From JBJMQS01 sp045802605 (GTDB lineage Bacteria; Planctomycetota; Planctomycetia; Gemmatales; Gemmataceae), in contig JBJMQS010000020.1 in assembly GCA_045802605.1 (NCBI GenBank), forward strand, positions 1-64,000: a DNA stretch of 64,000 nt, read 5' to 3'. Position 1 is the first letter of the stretch, and every line of letters starts with the position of its first letter. The translations under genes and the position numbers were made by a program. Under the pieces are notes generated by a model. That model had not been told where the DNA came from. It did no database searches and saw nothing but the letters and a program-made list of their open reading frames with translations. Below are positions 7,646 to 16,833 of this stretch, one piece after another.

Positions 7646-7774
7646 GCACGGCGGGGATAAACCCCGCCGCTCCTTTAGAACGATGCAATTTGTTCTACCA
7701 AGAGCAGCGGCTCTATCATCTGCCTTTGGTGTTTGGGCATTTAAGGAGCGGCGGGGTTTATCCCCGCCGTGCGC
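7646..7774. repeat. Inverted pair of REP palindromes beside the transposase
   Basis: 7646-7677 and 7741-7774 carry the same roughly 31-base sequence in opposite orientation; each unit is itself a hairpin (ggcgggg-ataa-ccccgcc). The 63 bp between them has no gene. The arrangement is like a BIME. The right unit overlaps the end of the HAF-repeat gene, so that its last residues (SARRG) and stop codon are REP sequence. A third copy, one base shorter, lies at 44681-44710. Confidence 0.9.
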
Positions 7775-8857
7775 TTCGCCGCCGCCAACGCCACGCGAAC
7801 CCCGCGACGCCAAGCCCGGCGAGCGCGATGCTCGATGGCTCGGGCACACCGGTGAGGAGGAAGGCGTGGGTTTGGCCGGATGGATTGATGCCTGTGCCGA
7901 CGATCGCTCCGTAATCATTGATCGCGAACGCCCAATCAAGTATCCAGCCTGATCCCAACGTTACATCGTTGAGGTCGGTCATAATACCGTTCTGCCACAG
8001 AATTGCGTGCCTAACGTTGTTGCCAGGTGCCGTAAATGCCGCACCGACGATTTGTCCCGAATTGTTGATGCCACTCCCGTAGCTCGTTGAATTCCCATAC
8101 GCGCCGAGGTCAGTCATAATTCCGTTTTGCCATACGACGGCGTGCATGGCACCGTTCCCCGTGGTCGCCGCGTAACCGACAATCTGTCCTGACTGATTAA
8201 TTCGAACGGCATAGCTAGTCGAACCGCCCAACGTACCTAAGTCTGACATGGTGCCGTTCTGCCACAAAAATCCGTGAGGCGTGCTGTTTGAAGCCGTGTC
8301 ATAAATTCCGACGACTTGTCCCGAGTTGTTGATGCCACTCGCGTCGCTACTTCCGCCGAGAGTTCCAAGGTCGGTCATGTTGCCGTTTTGCCATAAGAAT
8401 GCATGCGTAAAAGTTGATCCATTTGCCTTTCCGACGACTTGACCCAGATCATTGAGGCCGTGACCAAAACTCTGAGGGCCGCCGAGAGTGCCTAGGTCAT
8501 TCATGACCCCGTTTTGCCACAAAAATGCGCGCCAATTTGGGCCTGAAGTTGCTTCGCCTGCAATCTGGCCAGAGGCGTTAATCCCACCAGGGATGCAGCT
8601 AGAATTTGGGCCACCGCCAATTGACCCTAATCGGTCATGGATCCGTTTTGCCAAATGAAACCGTGGGTCACGCTGCCTAGAGTCGATGAGTATCCAACAA
8701 TCTGACCCGAATTGTTGATTCCATTGGCGTAACTATCGGCACCTCCCAGCGTGCCGAGGTCCGTTATTATGGCCGCCTGCAGGACACCTTGAAAACAAAA
8801 CAACAACACGAGCGCAACCAGACATCGTCTGAGCGCTTGATATATCCGTGCAACCAT
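7758..8857 (-). pseudogene. Frameshifted HAF-repeat PEP-CTERM extracellular protein
   Basis: Secreted protein built of tandem HAF repeats (pattern TDLGTLGG..GINNSGQIVG..AFLWQNG), about seven copies. It starts at ATG 8857 after GGAGGAG with a signal peptide (VALVLLFCFQGVLQAA) and ends in a PEP-CTERM sorting tail: VPEPS, a hydrophobic segment and RWRRR. The frame breaks near 8627-8654, where GSMTD is followed by TAG instead of a Leu codon; restoring one base gives GSMTDLGSIGGG in the correct repeat phase. So it is either a one-base deletion, a sequencing error or a true pseudogene. An exosortase/PEP-CTERM system must exist elsewhere in the genome. Confidence 0.85.
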
Positions 8858-9213
8858 AACCCACTCTCCTCCACCTGATAACGGATAGATGACATTGGGG
8901 TTCTCCCCTTCCTGATGAATCGTCGGCACGGCGATCGCCGCGAACCGACAACATGATTAGGACCGCTCATCGTAGCAGGCGCACGGCAAACGCACTATGA
9001 GAACTCGCTTTCCGCCCACCAATTGCCCCGCGGCGCATCTGGCTCGCGGCGTTCACCTTCCGTCATGTGCACCGATTCCGCCCAGTGAAAACGATTCTGC
9101 TGCAATGGGGTCCCCCCCATTTCACTGGGCAGAATTTCGGCGCTGGCTCGTCATTCCATAGGAATAAGTCTGAACCGCATCTCACGCGGACCTCGCCGAG
9201 CTAGGAGATCATC
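8858..9213. other. Intergenic region with one hairpin
   Basis: This is the divergent gap between the HAF protein and the first PQQ gene and must contain both promoters, though none stands out. The only structure seen is an inverted repeat gcccagtgaaa (9080-9090) / tttcactgggc (9120-9130) with an inner atgggg/ccccat pairing. No coding potential was noticed. Confidence 0.6.
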
Positions 9214-10539
9214 ATGCGAAGATTGACCGCCGTTGTTTCTGTGTTCACGGTGCTCAGCCTCATCGGTGCGGCTCAGCTCCTCGCCGCCGATTGGCCGCAG
9301 TGGCGCGGGCCCAACCGCGATGGCCACTCGGCCGACACCGGCCTGATCAAGACTTGGCCCGAAGGCGGCCCCAAGCTTCTTTGGACTTTCGACAAAGCTG
9401 GCGTGGGCTACGGAGCGCCGGCAGTCGTCGGCGACACGGTTTACATCAACGGTGGCGATCAAGCCAAAGACGGCGAGTTCCTGGCCGCCCTCGAACTCGG
9501 CACCGGCAAGCAGAAATGGAAGACCCCGATTCCCATTCTGCAAAAGGATCCGAGTTTCAAAGCCGGCTGGGGCGGCGGCCCGCGCTCGACGCCCTGCGTT
9601 GATGGCGATCGCGTCTACACCCTCGGCGCGCAAGGCGACCTCGCTTGCCTCGACACTAAGGGCGGCAAGATTGTCTGGCACAAGTCAATGATCAAAGACC
9701 TCGGCGGCAAAGTCGCGGCCATGTGGGGCTTCAGCGAATCGCCCATGGTCGATGGCGATCACCTCATCTGCATGCCCGGCTACCAAGGCGCCAAAGGCGA
9801 AGGCAGCATCCAGGCGCTCGACAAAAAAACCGGCGACGTCAAATGGGTTTGCAAAGAACTGACCGATGAGGCGTCTTACTGTTCGCCGATCATCACCGAG
9901 GGCGGCGGCCTGAGGCACTACGTCGTCTCCACCAGTAAGTTCATCGCCGGCGTCCGGCCATCGGATGGCAAGCTACTTTGGAAAGACACCGTCGGGGCGG
10001 GCCACGGGCCGAACATCCCCACGCCCATCATCCATGGCGATCTGGTCTACGCCACCAATTCGTACGGCGACGGTTGCAGTTGCTTCCGGCTCTCCAAAGA
10101 CGGCGACGGCGTCAAAGCCGAGAAAATCTACGCCAACCGCAAGATCGAGAATCACCACGGCGGCGTCATCTGCGTCGGCGATCACCTCTACTTCTCCAAC
10201 GGCAACGCCAATCAGAAGAGCAAGTTGCAATTCGTCTGCCAAGACATCAAGACCGGCGAGATCGTCTGGAAGGAAGACAAAACTCTGGAGCCTAGCGCGG
10301 TCAGCTACGCCGACGGTTCGCTCTACTGCTACGGCCAAGCCACCGGCGCCTGCGTGAAGGTGAAGCCGTCGCCGGAGAAGTTCATCGAAGAGGCCCGCTT
10401 CACGATCCCGAAGACGTCCGAGAAGGCGGCCGCCCAGGGCGGGGTGTGGACGCACCCGGTCATTGCCGCGGGCAAATTGTTCCTGCGCGACCAGGACTTG
10501 CTGTTCTGCTTCGACTTGAAGGATCAACCGACGTCGTAA
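9214..10539 (+). CDS. Secreted PQQ-type beta-propeller protein (441 aa)
   Basis: Planctomycete PQQ-binding-like beta-propeller of the BamB-like superfamily. The ATG follows AGGAG. A signal peptide ends near residue 25 (AAQLLAAD) and is followed by the family opening DWPQWRGPNRDG. Repeated blades end in Gly-Lys/Gly-Gly-Lys-x-x-W patterns (LGTGKQKWK, KGGKIVWH, KTGDVKWV, KTGEIVWKE). These proteins are usually periplasmic; most have no proven PQQ binding or enzyme activity. It is first of three such proteins in this stretch. A palindrome at 10551-10621 follows and may end transcription. Confidence 0.88.
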   Translation: MRRLTAVVSVFTVLSLIGAAQLLAADWPQWRGPNRDGHSADTGLIKTWPEGGPKLLWTFDKAGVGYGAPAVVGDTVYINGGDQAKDGEFLAALELGTGKQKWKTPIPILQKDPSFKAGWGGGPRSTPCVDGDRVYTLGAQGDLACLDTKGGKIVWHKSMIKDLGGKVAAMWGFSESPMVDGDHLICMPGYQGAKGEGSIQALDKKTGDVKWVCKELTDEASYCSPIITEGGGLRHYVVSTSKFIAGVRPSDGKLLWKDTVGAGHGPNIPTPIIHGDLVYATNSYGDGCSCFRLSKDGDGVKAEKIYANRKIENHHGGVICVGDHLYFSNGNANQKSKLQFVCQDIKTGEIVWKEDKTLEPSAVSYADGSLYCYGQATGACVKVKPSPEKFIEEARFTIPKTSEKAAAQGGVWTHPVIAAGKLFLRDQDLLFCFDLKDQPTS

Positions 10540-10550
10540 TTTCTCCTTGT

Positions 10551-10621
10551 TAGCCCGACGCGCCAGCGAGGGCGAACCGGCAAGCGCTCGCGTGGTTCAC
10601 CCTCGCTGGCGCGTCGGGCTA
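10551..10621. terminator. Large palindrome / possible terminator
   Basis: Arms of 28 bases (10551-10578 and 10594-10621) pair with a single mismatch, around a 15-base loop. It lies between the first PQQ gene and the ligase gene, ending 12 bases before the ligase ATG. There is no T-run, so a Rho-independent terminator is not certain. The arm sequence tagcccgacgcgcc shares its agcccgacg start with the repeat at position 1. Confidence 0.75.
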
Positions 10622-10633
10622 ACATGAAAAGAC

Positions 10634-11773
10634 ATGGACATTCCAAGTACGCCCTTTTACGCGCGCAAGCTCGCTGATTGCAGGCCTATATCGCTCGCCG
10701 ACTTTCCATTCACCACCAAAGCCGAGCTCGTCGCCGATCAGGCGGAGCATCCGCCCTATGGCAGCAACCTCACTCGCCCACTCAGCGAGTACACCCGCCT
10801 GCACCAAACGTCAGGCACGACCACGGGCCGGCCACTTGTCTGGCTCGACACGCCGCGGAGTTGGGATTGGGCGCTCGATTGCTGGCGCGTAATTTACGAG
10901 CGGGCCGGCGTGAACCCCGGCGACCGGGCGTTCTTCGCCTTCTCCTTCGGCCCCTTCCTCGGATTCTGGACCGCGTTCGAGTCCGCGCAGCGGCTCGGCA
11001 TGCTCTGCATCTCCGGCGGCGGCATGTCTTCGGCCGCGCGATTGCGGCAAATGGCCGAGCACCGCGCGACCGTGATCCTCTGCACGCCGACGTATGCACT
11101 GCACCTCGCGGATTCGGCAACGGCCAACGGCATTCAGCTTTCAGCGATTGGCGTTAAGACTTTGATCCTCGCCGGCGAGCCCGGCGCGCTCATCGCCGCG
11201 ACGCGCGCGAAATTGGAACAGGCATGGAATGCTCGCATCGTCGATCATTACGGCCTGACCGAAGTGGGCCCGGTCGCGGTCGAGCCGGCCAAAGCGCCCG
11301 GCGCGTTGGAATTGTTAAAAGACCAATACATCGCCGAGGTGATTGACCCAGTTACTCTCGAGGCCGCGACCACCGGCGAGTTGGTTCTCACCAATCTTGG
11401 CCGGCTCGATAGCCCGCTCGTTCGCTATCGCACCGGCGATCTGGTTCGCCTCGAAGGCGCGCGATTCGTCGGCGGCATCCTCGGCCGGGTCGATGACATG
11501 ATTCACGTCCGCGGCAACAACGTGTATCCATCGGCGATCGAGGGCATCATTCGCCGATTCCCGGAGATTGGTGAGTTCCAAGTCGAGGTGGAGACGAGGC
11601 ATGCGCTTTGCGAGTTGACGATCCGCATCGAAGCACCAGACTGGTCGGCAGCCAAACGCTTAAGTACAGCGATCAGCGATGAGTTACTTTTCCGGGCCGA
11701 AGTCGTCGTAGTCCCGCCGGGCAGCTTGCCCCGCTTCGACATGAAGGCCAATAGATTCATAAGAAAGAGCTGA
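10634..11773 (+). CDS. Phenylacetate-CoA-ligase-like AMP-forming enzyme
   Basis: Adenylate-forming ligase of the phenylacetate-CoA ligase / coenzyme F390 synthetase group. Visible motifs are the P-loop-like TSGTTTGRP (about residues 59-67), DHYGLTEVG (A5 type), RYRTGDLV (A7/A8) and GRVDDMIHVRGNNVYP before the C-terminal domain. At 379 aa it is shorter than classical PaaK (about 430 aa). The difference is at the N-terminus, so an upstream start may be missing, but a palindrome stands there. The carboxylic substrate is unknown. Its last codons and stop lie in the left arm of the palindrome at 11765. Confidence 0.85.
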   Translation: MDIPSTPFYARKLADCRPISLADFPFTTKAELVADQAEHPPYGSNLTRPLSEYTRLHQTSGTTTGRPLVWLDTPRSWDWALDCWRVIYERAGVNPGDRAFFAFSFGPFLGFWTAFESAQRLGMLCISGGGMSSAARLRQMAEHRATVILCTPTYALHLADSATANGIQLSAIGVKTLILAGEPGALIAATRAKLEQAWNARIVDHYGLTEVGPVAVEPAKAPGALELLKDQYIAEVIDPVTLEAATTGELVLTNLGRLDSPLVRYRTGDLVRLEGARFVGGILGRVDDMIHVRGNNVYPSAIEGIIRRFPEIGEFQVEVETRHALCELTIRIEAPDWSAAKRLSTAISDELLFRAEVVVVPPGSLPRFDMKANRFIRKS

Positions 11774-11885
11774 ACCGCAGAGATCGCGGAGACCGCAGAG
11801 AAATGCAGGAGAGTGGCATGAAGCGATTATTTGTTCTCTCTTTGGTTTTCTCTGCGCTCTCGGCGTTCTCCGCGGTTCAACTCTT
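11765..11885. repeat. CGCAGAG-type palindrome spanning a gene start, copy 2
   Basis: The left arm (about 11765-11802) covers the end of the ligase gene and the gap. The right arm (about 11848-11885) lies inside the next gene and encodes the hydrophobic core FSALSAFSAVQL of its signal peptide. The arms are 38 bases and pair imperfectly. Same family as 6508, 14131, 18242 and 55115. Confidence 0.85.
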
Positions 11886-14139
11886 GGCGGCGGACTGGAT
11901 CCACTGGCGTGGGCCCACACAGAATGGCGTCGCCTTCGATACCAATCTGCCCGACACCTTTGGCCTCGATCCCGCGGACCCGAAGTCAAATCTGATCTGG
12001 AAAGCACCCTACGGTTGCCGCTCGACGCCGCTCGTGATGAAGGGCAAAGTCTACATCATCAACTCCGACGGCGCTGGCATCAATGAAGGCGAGCGCGTCA
12101 TGGCGTTCGACGCGCAGACCGGCAAGGTGCTGTGGGAACACAAGTTTAACGTCTTTCACACCGACATCGTGTCGAGCCGCGTCGGCTGGGCGAATCTCTC
12201 CGCTGACCCCGAGACCGGCTACGTGTACGCTCACGGCACCCAAGGTTTTCTGTGGTGTCTCAACGGCGAGAGCGGCCATCCGGTTTGGGTCCATTCGCTC
12301 ACCGAAGAATATGGCCGCGTCACCGGCTACGGTGGCCGGATCGTTTCGCCGACCGTCCATGGCGACCTTGTCATCCTCGGCATGATCAACGCCAGTTGGG
12401 GCGACCAGGCCCGCGGCGCGAATCGCTTCGTCGCCTTCGACAAGAAGACCGGCGCGGTCCGCTGGTGGAGCTCACCGGCCGAGAAGATCGAGGGGACGTA
12501 TTACTCGAATCCGATCATCACCAACATCAACGGCCAGGAGCAATTGATCACGGGAGCGGCCGACGGCCAAGTCATCGGCATGAATGTCCACACCGGCGCA
12601 AAGCTTTGGTCCTACCGCATCAGCGCGAAAGTGATCAACACGGGCCCGGTGTTCGATGGCCCGCTGATCTACGTCACGCACGGCGAAGAAAACGTCGATG
12701 TCGGCGAGCAGGGCCGCATCGTGTGCCTCGATGCCAGCCTGGTGAAAGACGGCGCACCGAAATTAGTCTGGGAGAAAGTTGGAATCAAAGCCGGGCTCGC
12801 ATCGCCGGCATTTCATGACGGCAAGCTCTATGTGCCCGATGACGGCGCGATGTTGCACTGCTTCGACGGCAAGACCGGCAACCGCTTGTGGAAGTTCAAA
12901 TATGGCCGCGTCGCTCGTGGCGCTCCGGTCTGGGCCGACAGCAAAGTCTACGTCGCCGAAGTGAACGCGAAGTTCCACATTCTGAAGCCGAGCGACTCGA
13001 GCTGCAAAGAGTTGTACGCGCAGTCGTTCTTCAGCTCTGACGGCACGTTGGTCGAGACGAACGGCACCCCGGCAGTATCTAATCGACGCATTTTCTTTGG
13101 GACGCGCGATGAGGTTTATTGCGTAGGCGGTCCCTGGGCGGAAACGCTCGCACCGACACCGCAACAATCCGTAACGGTGCAGGAATATAAACCAGACACG
13201 CCCGACGAATCGAAAGGATCTACGAAATCTGTGCCAGCTACGCTGCTCGTGCAGCCCTGCGACGTTATTCTAGCGCCCGGTGAAGCAACGACATTGAGTG
13301 TCGATCGTCGCGACGCGGCAGGAAAACCCATCGCGATTGGAAGCGATGTCAAAGTCGAGTGGTCACTTCCATTGCCTCCAAAGACTCCCGCTGGTGCACA
13401 ACCCCCCGCACTTCGTGGCAAGATTGAAAACGGCGTGTTAACCGTCGTCAAAGAAGTGCCGGGCCAGTTCGGTTACGTCGAAGCCAAGGTCGGCAACCTC
13501 ACCGCGCGGGCACGCGTCCGAGTCGCACCAAAACTCCCTTACAAGCTTGACCTCAGCAAAGTACCTGTCGGCGCGACACCCGGCGGGTGGATCAACGCGC
13601 AGGGCAAGTTCGAAGTCGTCGAAAAAGACGGCAAGCATCTCTTGAAGAAGCTGGCAATCAATCCGTCGCCGCCGGTGGCGAAAATCAACAGCTACATCAC
13701 GATGCCCGACGCGCACGAGTACACCGTCCAGGCGGACGTCATGTGCACCGAAGTCAACAAGAACATGCCCGATCATGGCCTGGTCAATAGTCGGTACACC
13801 TTCCAGATGGCCGGCAACATGCAAAACATTCGCATCAGTACCTGGGACGCGATGCCCCGGCTCGAAAAGACGTTGCCCTTCACTTGGAAAGCCGGCACCT
13901 GGTACCGAATGAAGTTCACAGTCGAGCAGCAGGACAAAACGGCGATCTGTCGCGGCAAAGTCTGGCCGCGTGATGAACAGGAGCCCGCGAACTGGATGGT
14001 GGAGATCGAGGACCCGCGACCAAACCGTTCCGGCAGCGCGGGCCTTTATGCGTATGCCACCGGCATTGTGGAGCCAAACCCCGGGGCCGAGAGTTACTTC
14101 GACAACATCAGCGTGGTGCCAAATGAAATCAAGAAATAG
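11818..14139 (+). CDS. Secreted PQQ-type beta-propeller protein (773 aa)
   Basis: Start at the ATG after AGGAGAG (MKRLFVLSL). The signal peptide hydrophobic region is encoded by the right arm of the palindrome at 11765-11885. The mature part opens DWIHWRGPTQNG, as in the first propeller, and carries several blades (AQTGKVLWEH, ESGHPVWVH, KTGAVRWW, HTGAKLWSY, KTGNRLWKF) to about residue 430. From about 480 an added region follows with a bacterial Ig-like appearance (VILAPGEATTLSVD), then a C-terminal laminin-G/concanavalin-like domain. The blade fold is clear; ligand and activity are not known. It overlaps the next gene by 17 bp, so the two are likely cotranscribed. Confidence 0.85.
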   Translation: MKRLFVLSLVFSALSAFSAVQLLAADWIHWRGPTQNGVAFDTNLPDTFGLDPADPKSNLIWKAPYGCRSTPLVMKGKVYIINSDGAGINEGERVMAFDAQTGKVLWEHKFNVFHTDIVSSRVGWANLSADPETGYVYAHGTQGFLWCLNGESGHPVWVHSLTEEYGRVTGYGGRIVSPTVHGDLVILGMINASWGDQARGANRFVAFDKKTGAVRWWSSPAEKIEGTYYSNPIITNINGQEQLITGAADGQVIGMNVHTGAKLWSYRISAKVINTGPVFDGPLIYVTHGEENVDVGEQGRIVCLDASLVKDGAPKLVWEKVGIKAGLASPAFHDGKLYVPDDGAMLHCFDGKTGNRLWKFKYGRVARGAPVWADSKVYVAEVNAKFHILKPSDSSCKELYAQSFFSSDGTLVETNGTPAVSNRRIFFGTRDEVYCVGGPWAETLAPTPQQSVTVQEYKPDTPDESKGSTKSVPATLLVQPCDVILAPGEATTLSVDRRDAAGKPIAIGSDVKVEWSLPLPPKTPAGAQPPALRGKIENGVLTVVKEVPGQFGYVEAKVGNLTARARVRVAPKLPYKLDLSKVPVGATPGGWINAQGKFEVVEKDGKHLLKKLAINPSPPVAKINSYITMPDAHEYTVQADVMCTEVNKNMPDHGLVNSRYTFQMAGNMQNIRISTWDAMPRLEKTLPFTWKAGTWYRMKFTVEQQDKTAICRGKVWPRDEQEPANWMVEIEDPRPNRSGSAGLYAYATGIVEPNPGAESYFDNISVVPNEIKK

Positions 14140-15715
14140 TGAACCGCGGAGTACGCAGAGATCGCAGAGCAATGCGAAAACATGTCTCTTAGTTTGCTTT
14201 GCGTTCTCCGCGTTCTCTGCGGTTAATCTTGTCTTCGCTGTGGGGACGGCCGAGATGTTCGGCGGCAGTCCGTCGCGAAACATGGTCAACACCGTTGACA
14301 AAAACATCACGCTCGATTTCGATTTCAAAACCAACCGCAACATCAAGTGGACCGCCAAGCTCGGCTCCCGCGCTTACGGCGGACCGACCATCTCCAGCGG
14401 CAAGATCTTCGTCGGCACCAATAACGAGTCGCCGCGCAATCAGCGCGACACGCTCCTGCGCAAGGACGGCAAGCGCGACGCCATCGACAAAGGCATCGTC
14501 ATGTGCTTCGACGAAGCGAGCGGCAAGTTTCTCTGGCAGCACGTCAACGACAAGCTGCCCGCCGGCCAGGTCAACGACTGGGAGCGCGAAGGCGTCTGCT
14601 CCACACCGGCCGTGGAAGGCAATCGGCTTTACTACGTTTCAAATCGCTGCGAGCTTGTCTGCCTCGATACCGGCGGCTTGGCTGACGGCAACCAAGGCGT
14701 GCAAGACGAGCAATACAAGGACCCGACCGATGCCGACGTGATCTGGCGGCTCGACATGATGAAGGAGCTCAATGTCTTCCCGCACAATATGGCGGCCTGC
14801 TCGCCGGTCGTCGTCGGTGATCTGGTCTATGTCATCACTGCCAACGGTGTCGATGCCGGACACATCAATATCCCGTCGCCCGATGCGCCGAGCTTCCTGG
14901 CCGTGGATAAGAACTCAGGCAAAGTGGCCTGGCAATCCAATTTGCCGGGCCGCAACATCATGCACGGCCAGTGGTCAAACCCCACCTGCGCGATGGTCAA
15001 AGGCAAAGCGCAAATGGTGTTTCCCGGTGGCGACGGCTGGCTCTATGGCCTCGAGCCTCTCACCGGCAAAATGATTTGGAAATTCGATTGCAACCCGAAG
15101 AATTCGAAATACGAACTCGGCGGCCGCGGCACGCGCAGCGATTTCATCGCCACGCCGGTTGAGCACGATGGTCTGATTTACATCGGCACCGGCCAAGACC
15201 CGGAGCATTACACCGGCGTTGGCCACCTGTGGTGCATCGATCCGTCGAAGGCAACTGCAGACAACGTCGATCTGTCGCCAGTCAATGATAACTTCGATCC
15301 CAAAGCGCCCGCCAACGCCAAGAGCGGCCTTGTGTGGCATTACGGCGGCCCGGAGAAGAACCCGCAAGCCGCTGGCCGAGATTTCGTCTTTGGCCGCACG
15401 ATGAGCACGGTGTCGGTGCATGATGGTTTGCTCTACGCCGCGGAGCTCGACGGCATGGTGCACTGCCTGGACGCGAAGACCGGCCAAGTCCATTGGAAGC
15501 ACGATATCAAGGAAGCGATTTGGGGCTCGACCTATTACGTCGATGGCAAGATCCTGCTCGGCACCGAAGTCGGCAACCTATTCGTGTTCGATGCCGGCAA
15601 GGAAAAGAAGGAACCCAAGATTATCGAAGGTGAGCAGCCGATCCGCAGCACGCCAATTGTGTCTGGTGGCGTTCTGTACATCATGACCGAGAGCCATTTG
15701 TACGCGATCAAGTAG
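14123..15715 (+). CDS. Secreted PQQ-type beta-propeller protein (530 aa)
   Basis: The only ATG that gives a signal peptide in frame is 14123, inside the end of the previous gene. The whole leader (MKSRNSEPRSTQ..., then CLLVCFAFSAFSAVNLVFA) is encoded by the palindrome at 14131-14230. The mature region starts GTAEMFGGSPSRNMV and has propeller blades such as EASGKFLWQH, NSGKVAWQS, LTGKMIWKF and KTGQVHWKH. The PAGQVNDWEREGVCSTP and HGQWSNPTCAMV stretches are typical of the planctomycete PQQ family. A hairpin follows 15 bases or less after the stop. Function is unknown. Confidence 0.85.
   Translation: MKSRNSEPRSTQRSQSNAKTCLLVCFAFSAFSAVNLVFAVGTAEMFGGSPSRNMVNTVDKNITLDFDFKTNRNIKWTAKLGSRAYGGPTISSGKIFVGTNNESPRNQRDTLLRKDGKRDAIDKGIVMCFDEASGKFLWQHVNDKLPAGQVNDWEREGVCSTPAVEGNRLYYVSNRCELVCLDTGGLADGNQGVQDEQYKDPTDADVIWRLDMMKELNVFPHNMAACSPVVVGDLVYVITANGVDAGHINIPSPDAPSFLAVDKNSGKVAWQSNLPGRNIMHGQWSNPTCAMVKGKAQMVFPGGDGWLYGLEPLTGKMIWKFDCNPKNSKYELGGRGTRSDFIATPVEHDGLIYIGTGQDPEHYTGVGHLWCIDPSKATADNVDLSPVNDNFDPKAPANAKSGLVWHYGGPEKNPQAAGRDFVFGRTMSTVSVHDGLLYAAELDGMVHCLDAKTGQVHWKHDIKEAIWGSTYYVDGKILLGTEVGNLFVFDAGKEKKEPKIIEGEQPIRSTPIVSGGVLYIMTESHLYAIK
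14131..14230. repeat. CGCAGAG-type palindrome that encodes a signal peptide, copy 3
   Basis: The left arm (about 14131-14172) and right arm (about 14193-14230) pair imperfectly. Both arms and the loop are read as protein: the left arm encodes the hydrophilic n-region, and the right arm encodes the hydrophobic FAFSAFSAVNL. Same family as 11765. Confidence 0.85.
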
Positions 15716-15850
15716 GTCCCGCCTTGCCGGGCGGGACCTGGCATTCGCACGTCGAGATGCGACATAAATTGGCAGAGATAGCAGTTGCGCGAATAAATTC
15801 CGGGTTTTGTTCACGTATTTGATTCAGGTCCCGCCCGGCAGGCGTGACCT
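15715..15850. terminator. Two ggtcccgcc hairpins after the PQQ genes
   Basis: The hairpin at 15715-15738 (ggtcccgcc / ggcgggacc) starts at the stop codon of the PQQ gene. A second, related hairpin lies at 15826-15850 (aggtcccgcc / ggcgtgacct, one G-T mismatch). They are copies of one short palindrome in the gap before the DUF1571 gene. Neither has a clear T-run. Confidence 0.65.
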
Positions 15851-15933
15851 ACCAAAATTCCCCTTTGCAAACTTGAGCAAACAGGATAAACAGGGCACCT
15901 CGTTTGCGGGAAGCGTGCGCACAAGGAGGTGCC

Positions 15934-16827
15934 ATGCGGTTTGCCGTGTTATTGCCGTTGGTCTTGGCCGGCTGTCAATCATTGCCATCATTGCGCCCGA
16001 CTGCCCGCGCTCCACGTACGGATCATCCGGCCACGCTCGCGATTCCAGTGAACTCAACATCAATAGCGCCATCGACTGCCGCCATCGTGCCGGTCGCCGC
16101 CCAAGAGCCGGCCCAACGCTCAGTCGATTCATTGCACGCTGACGCGATCACTCACTTCGCCGAAGCCAAGTCATTCGTCGCCCGTCTGCGCCGCCGCGAA
16201 ACCGTCAACGGCAGGGCGCGGCCCGAGGAGCTCGTGCTCTTCAAAGAGCGCAAAGATCCTTACGGCATTCACATGAAGTGGATCGGCAGCGAAGCCAACG
16301 GTCGTGAAGTGCTCTATGTTCGCGGCAAATTCGGCGACAAGCTCAACATCATCACCGCGGCCGGCGATGTGCCATTCATGAGCGGCGGCCAGCGAATGGC
16401 TCTGGCCCGCGACAGCATGCTCGTGAAGGCGGCCAACCCGAACCACGACATCAGCGAAGCCGGCATGGCTTCGTATCTGCGCGACCTCACGCAGCTTTAT
16501 GCATCCGCGCGCAGTTCCAATAGCGGCGTGACCACAAAGCTGCTTGGTCCGGTGCAACGACCCGAGTATCCAGAACCACTCGAATGCGTCGAAGTCAGAT
16601 TGCCTCAGGGCCACGACGCGGACCTGCCGCGCGGCGGCTCTCGGCAAATCTTCTACTGCACCAAGACCAAGTTGCCGGTGCTGTATCTGCTCTTCGATGA
16701 AACCGGCCGCGAGCAAAACTATAACTGCTACGATCGCATTCAGACCGATCTAAAGTTGGACGACGACGATTTTGATCCAGACAAGTTATGGGGCAAACGA
16801 GGAACTGCAGCGACCAAGACTCCGTAG
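15934..16827 (+). CDS. DUF1571 lipoprotein
   Basis: 297-aa predicted lipoprotein. A perfect AAGGAGGT precedes the ATG. The signal peptide MRFAVLLPLVLAGC has the lipobox LAGC, and a Pro/Thr-rich linker follows to about residue 65. The rest matches DUF1571, a domain common in planctomycetes: HFAEAKSFVARLRRRE, ELVLFKERKDPYGIHMKW, LDDDDFDP near the end. These proteins resemble outer-membrane lipoprotein-sorting folds (LolA/LolB-like); that functional link is an inference. It lies downstream of the PQQ genes on the same strand. Confidence 0.88.
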   Translation: MRFAVLLPLVLAGCQSLPSLRPTARAPRTDHPATLAIPVNSTSIAPSTAAIVPVAAQEPAQRSVDSLHADAITHFAEAKSFVARLRRRETVNGRARPEELVLFKERKDPYGIHMKWIGSEANGREVLYVRGKFGDKLNIITAAGDVPFMSGGQRMALARDSMLVKAANPNHDISEAGMASYLRDLTQLYASARSSNSGVTTKLLGPVQRPEYPEPLECVEVRLPQGHDADLPRGGSRQIFYCTKTKLPVLYLLFDETGREQNYNCYDRIQTDLKLDDDDFDPDKLWGKRGTAATKTP

Positions 16828-16833
16828 CACTCC

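Noticed and set aside
10551..10621. Rho-independent terminator for the first PQQ gene
   Set aside because: The stem is very long and has no T-run, so it is listed as a possible terminator only, and may just be a repeat.
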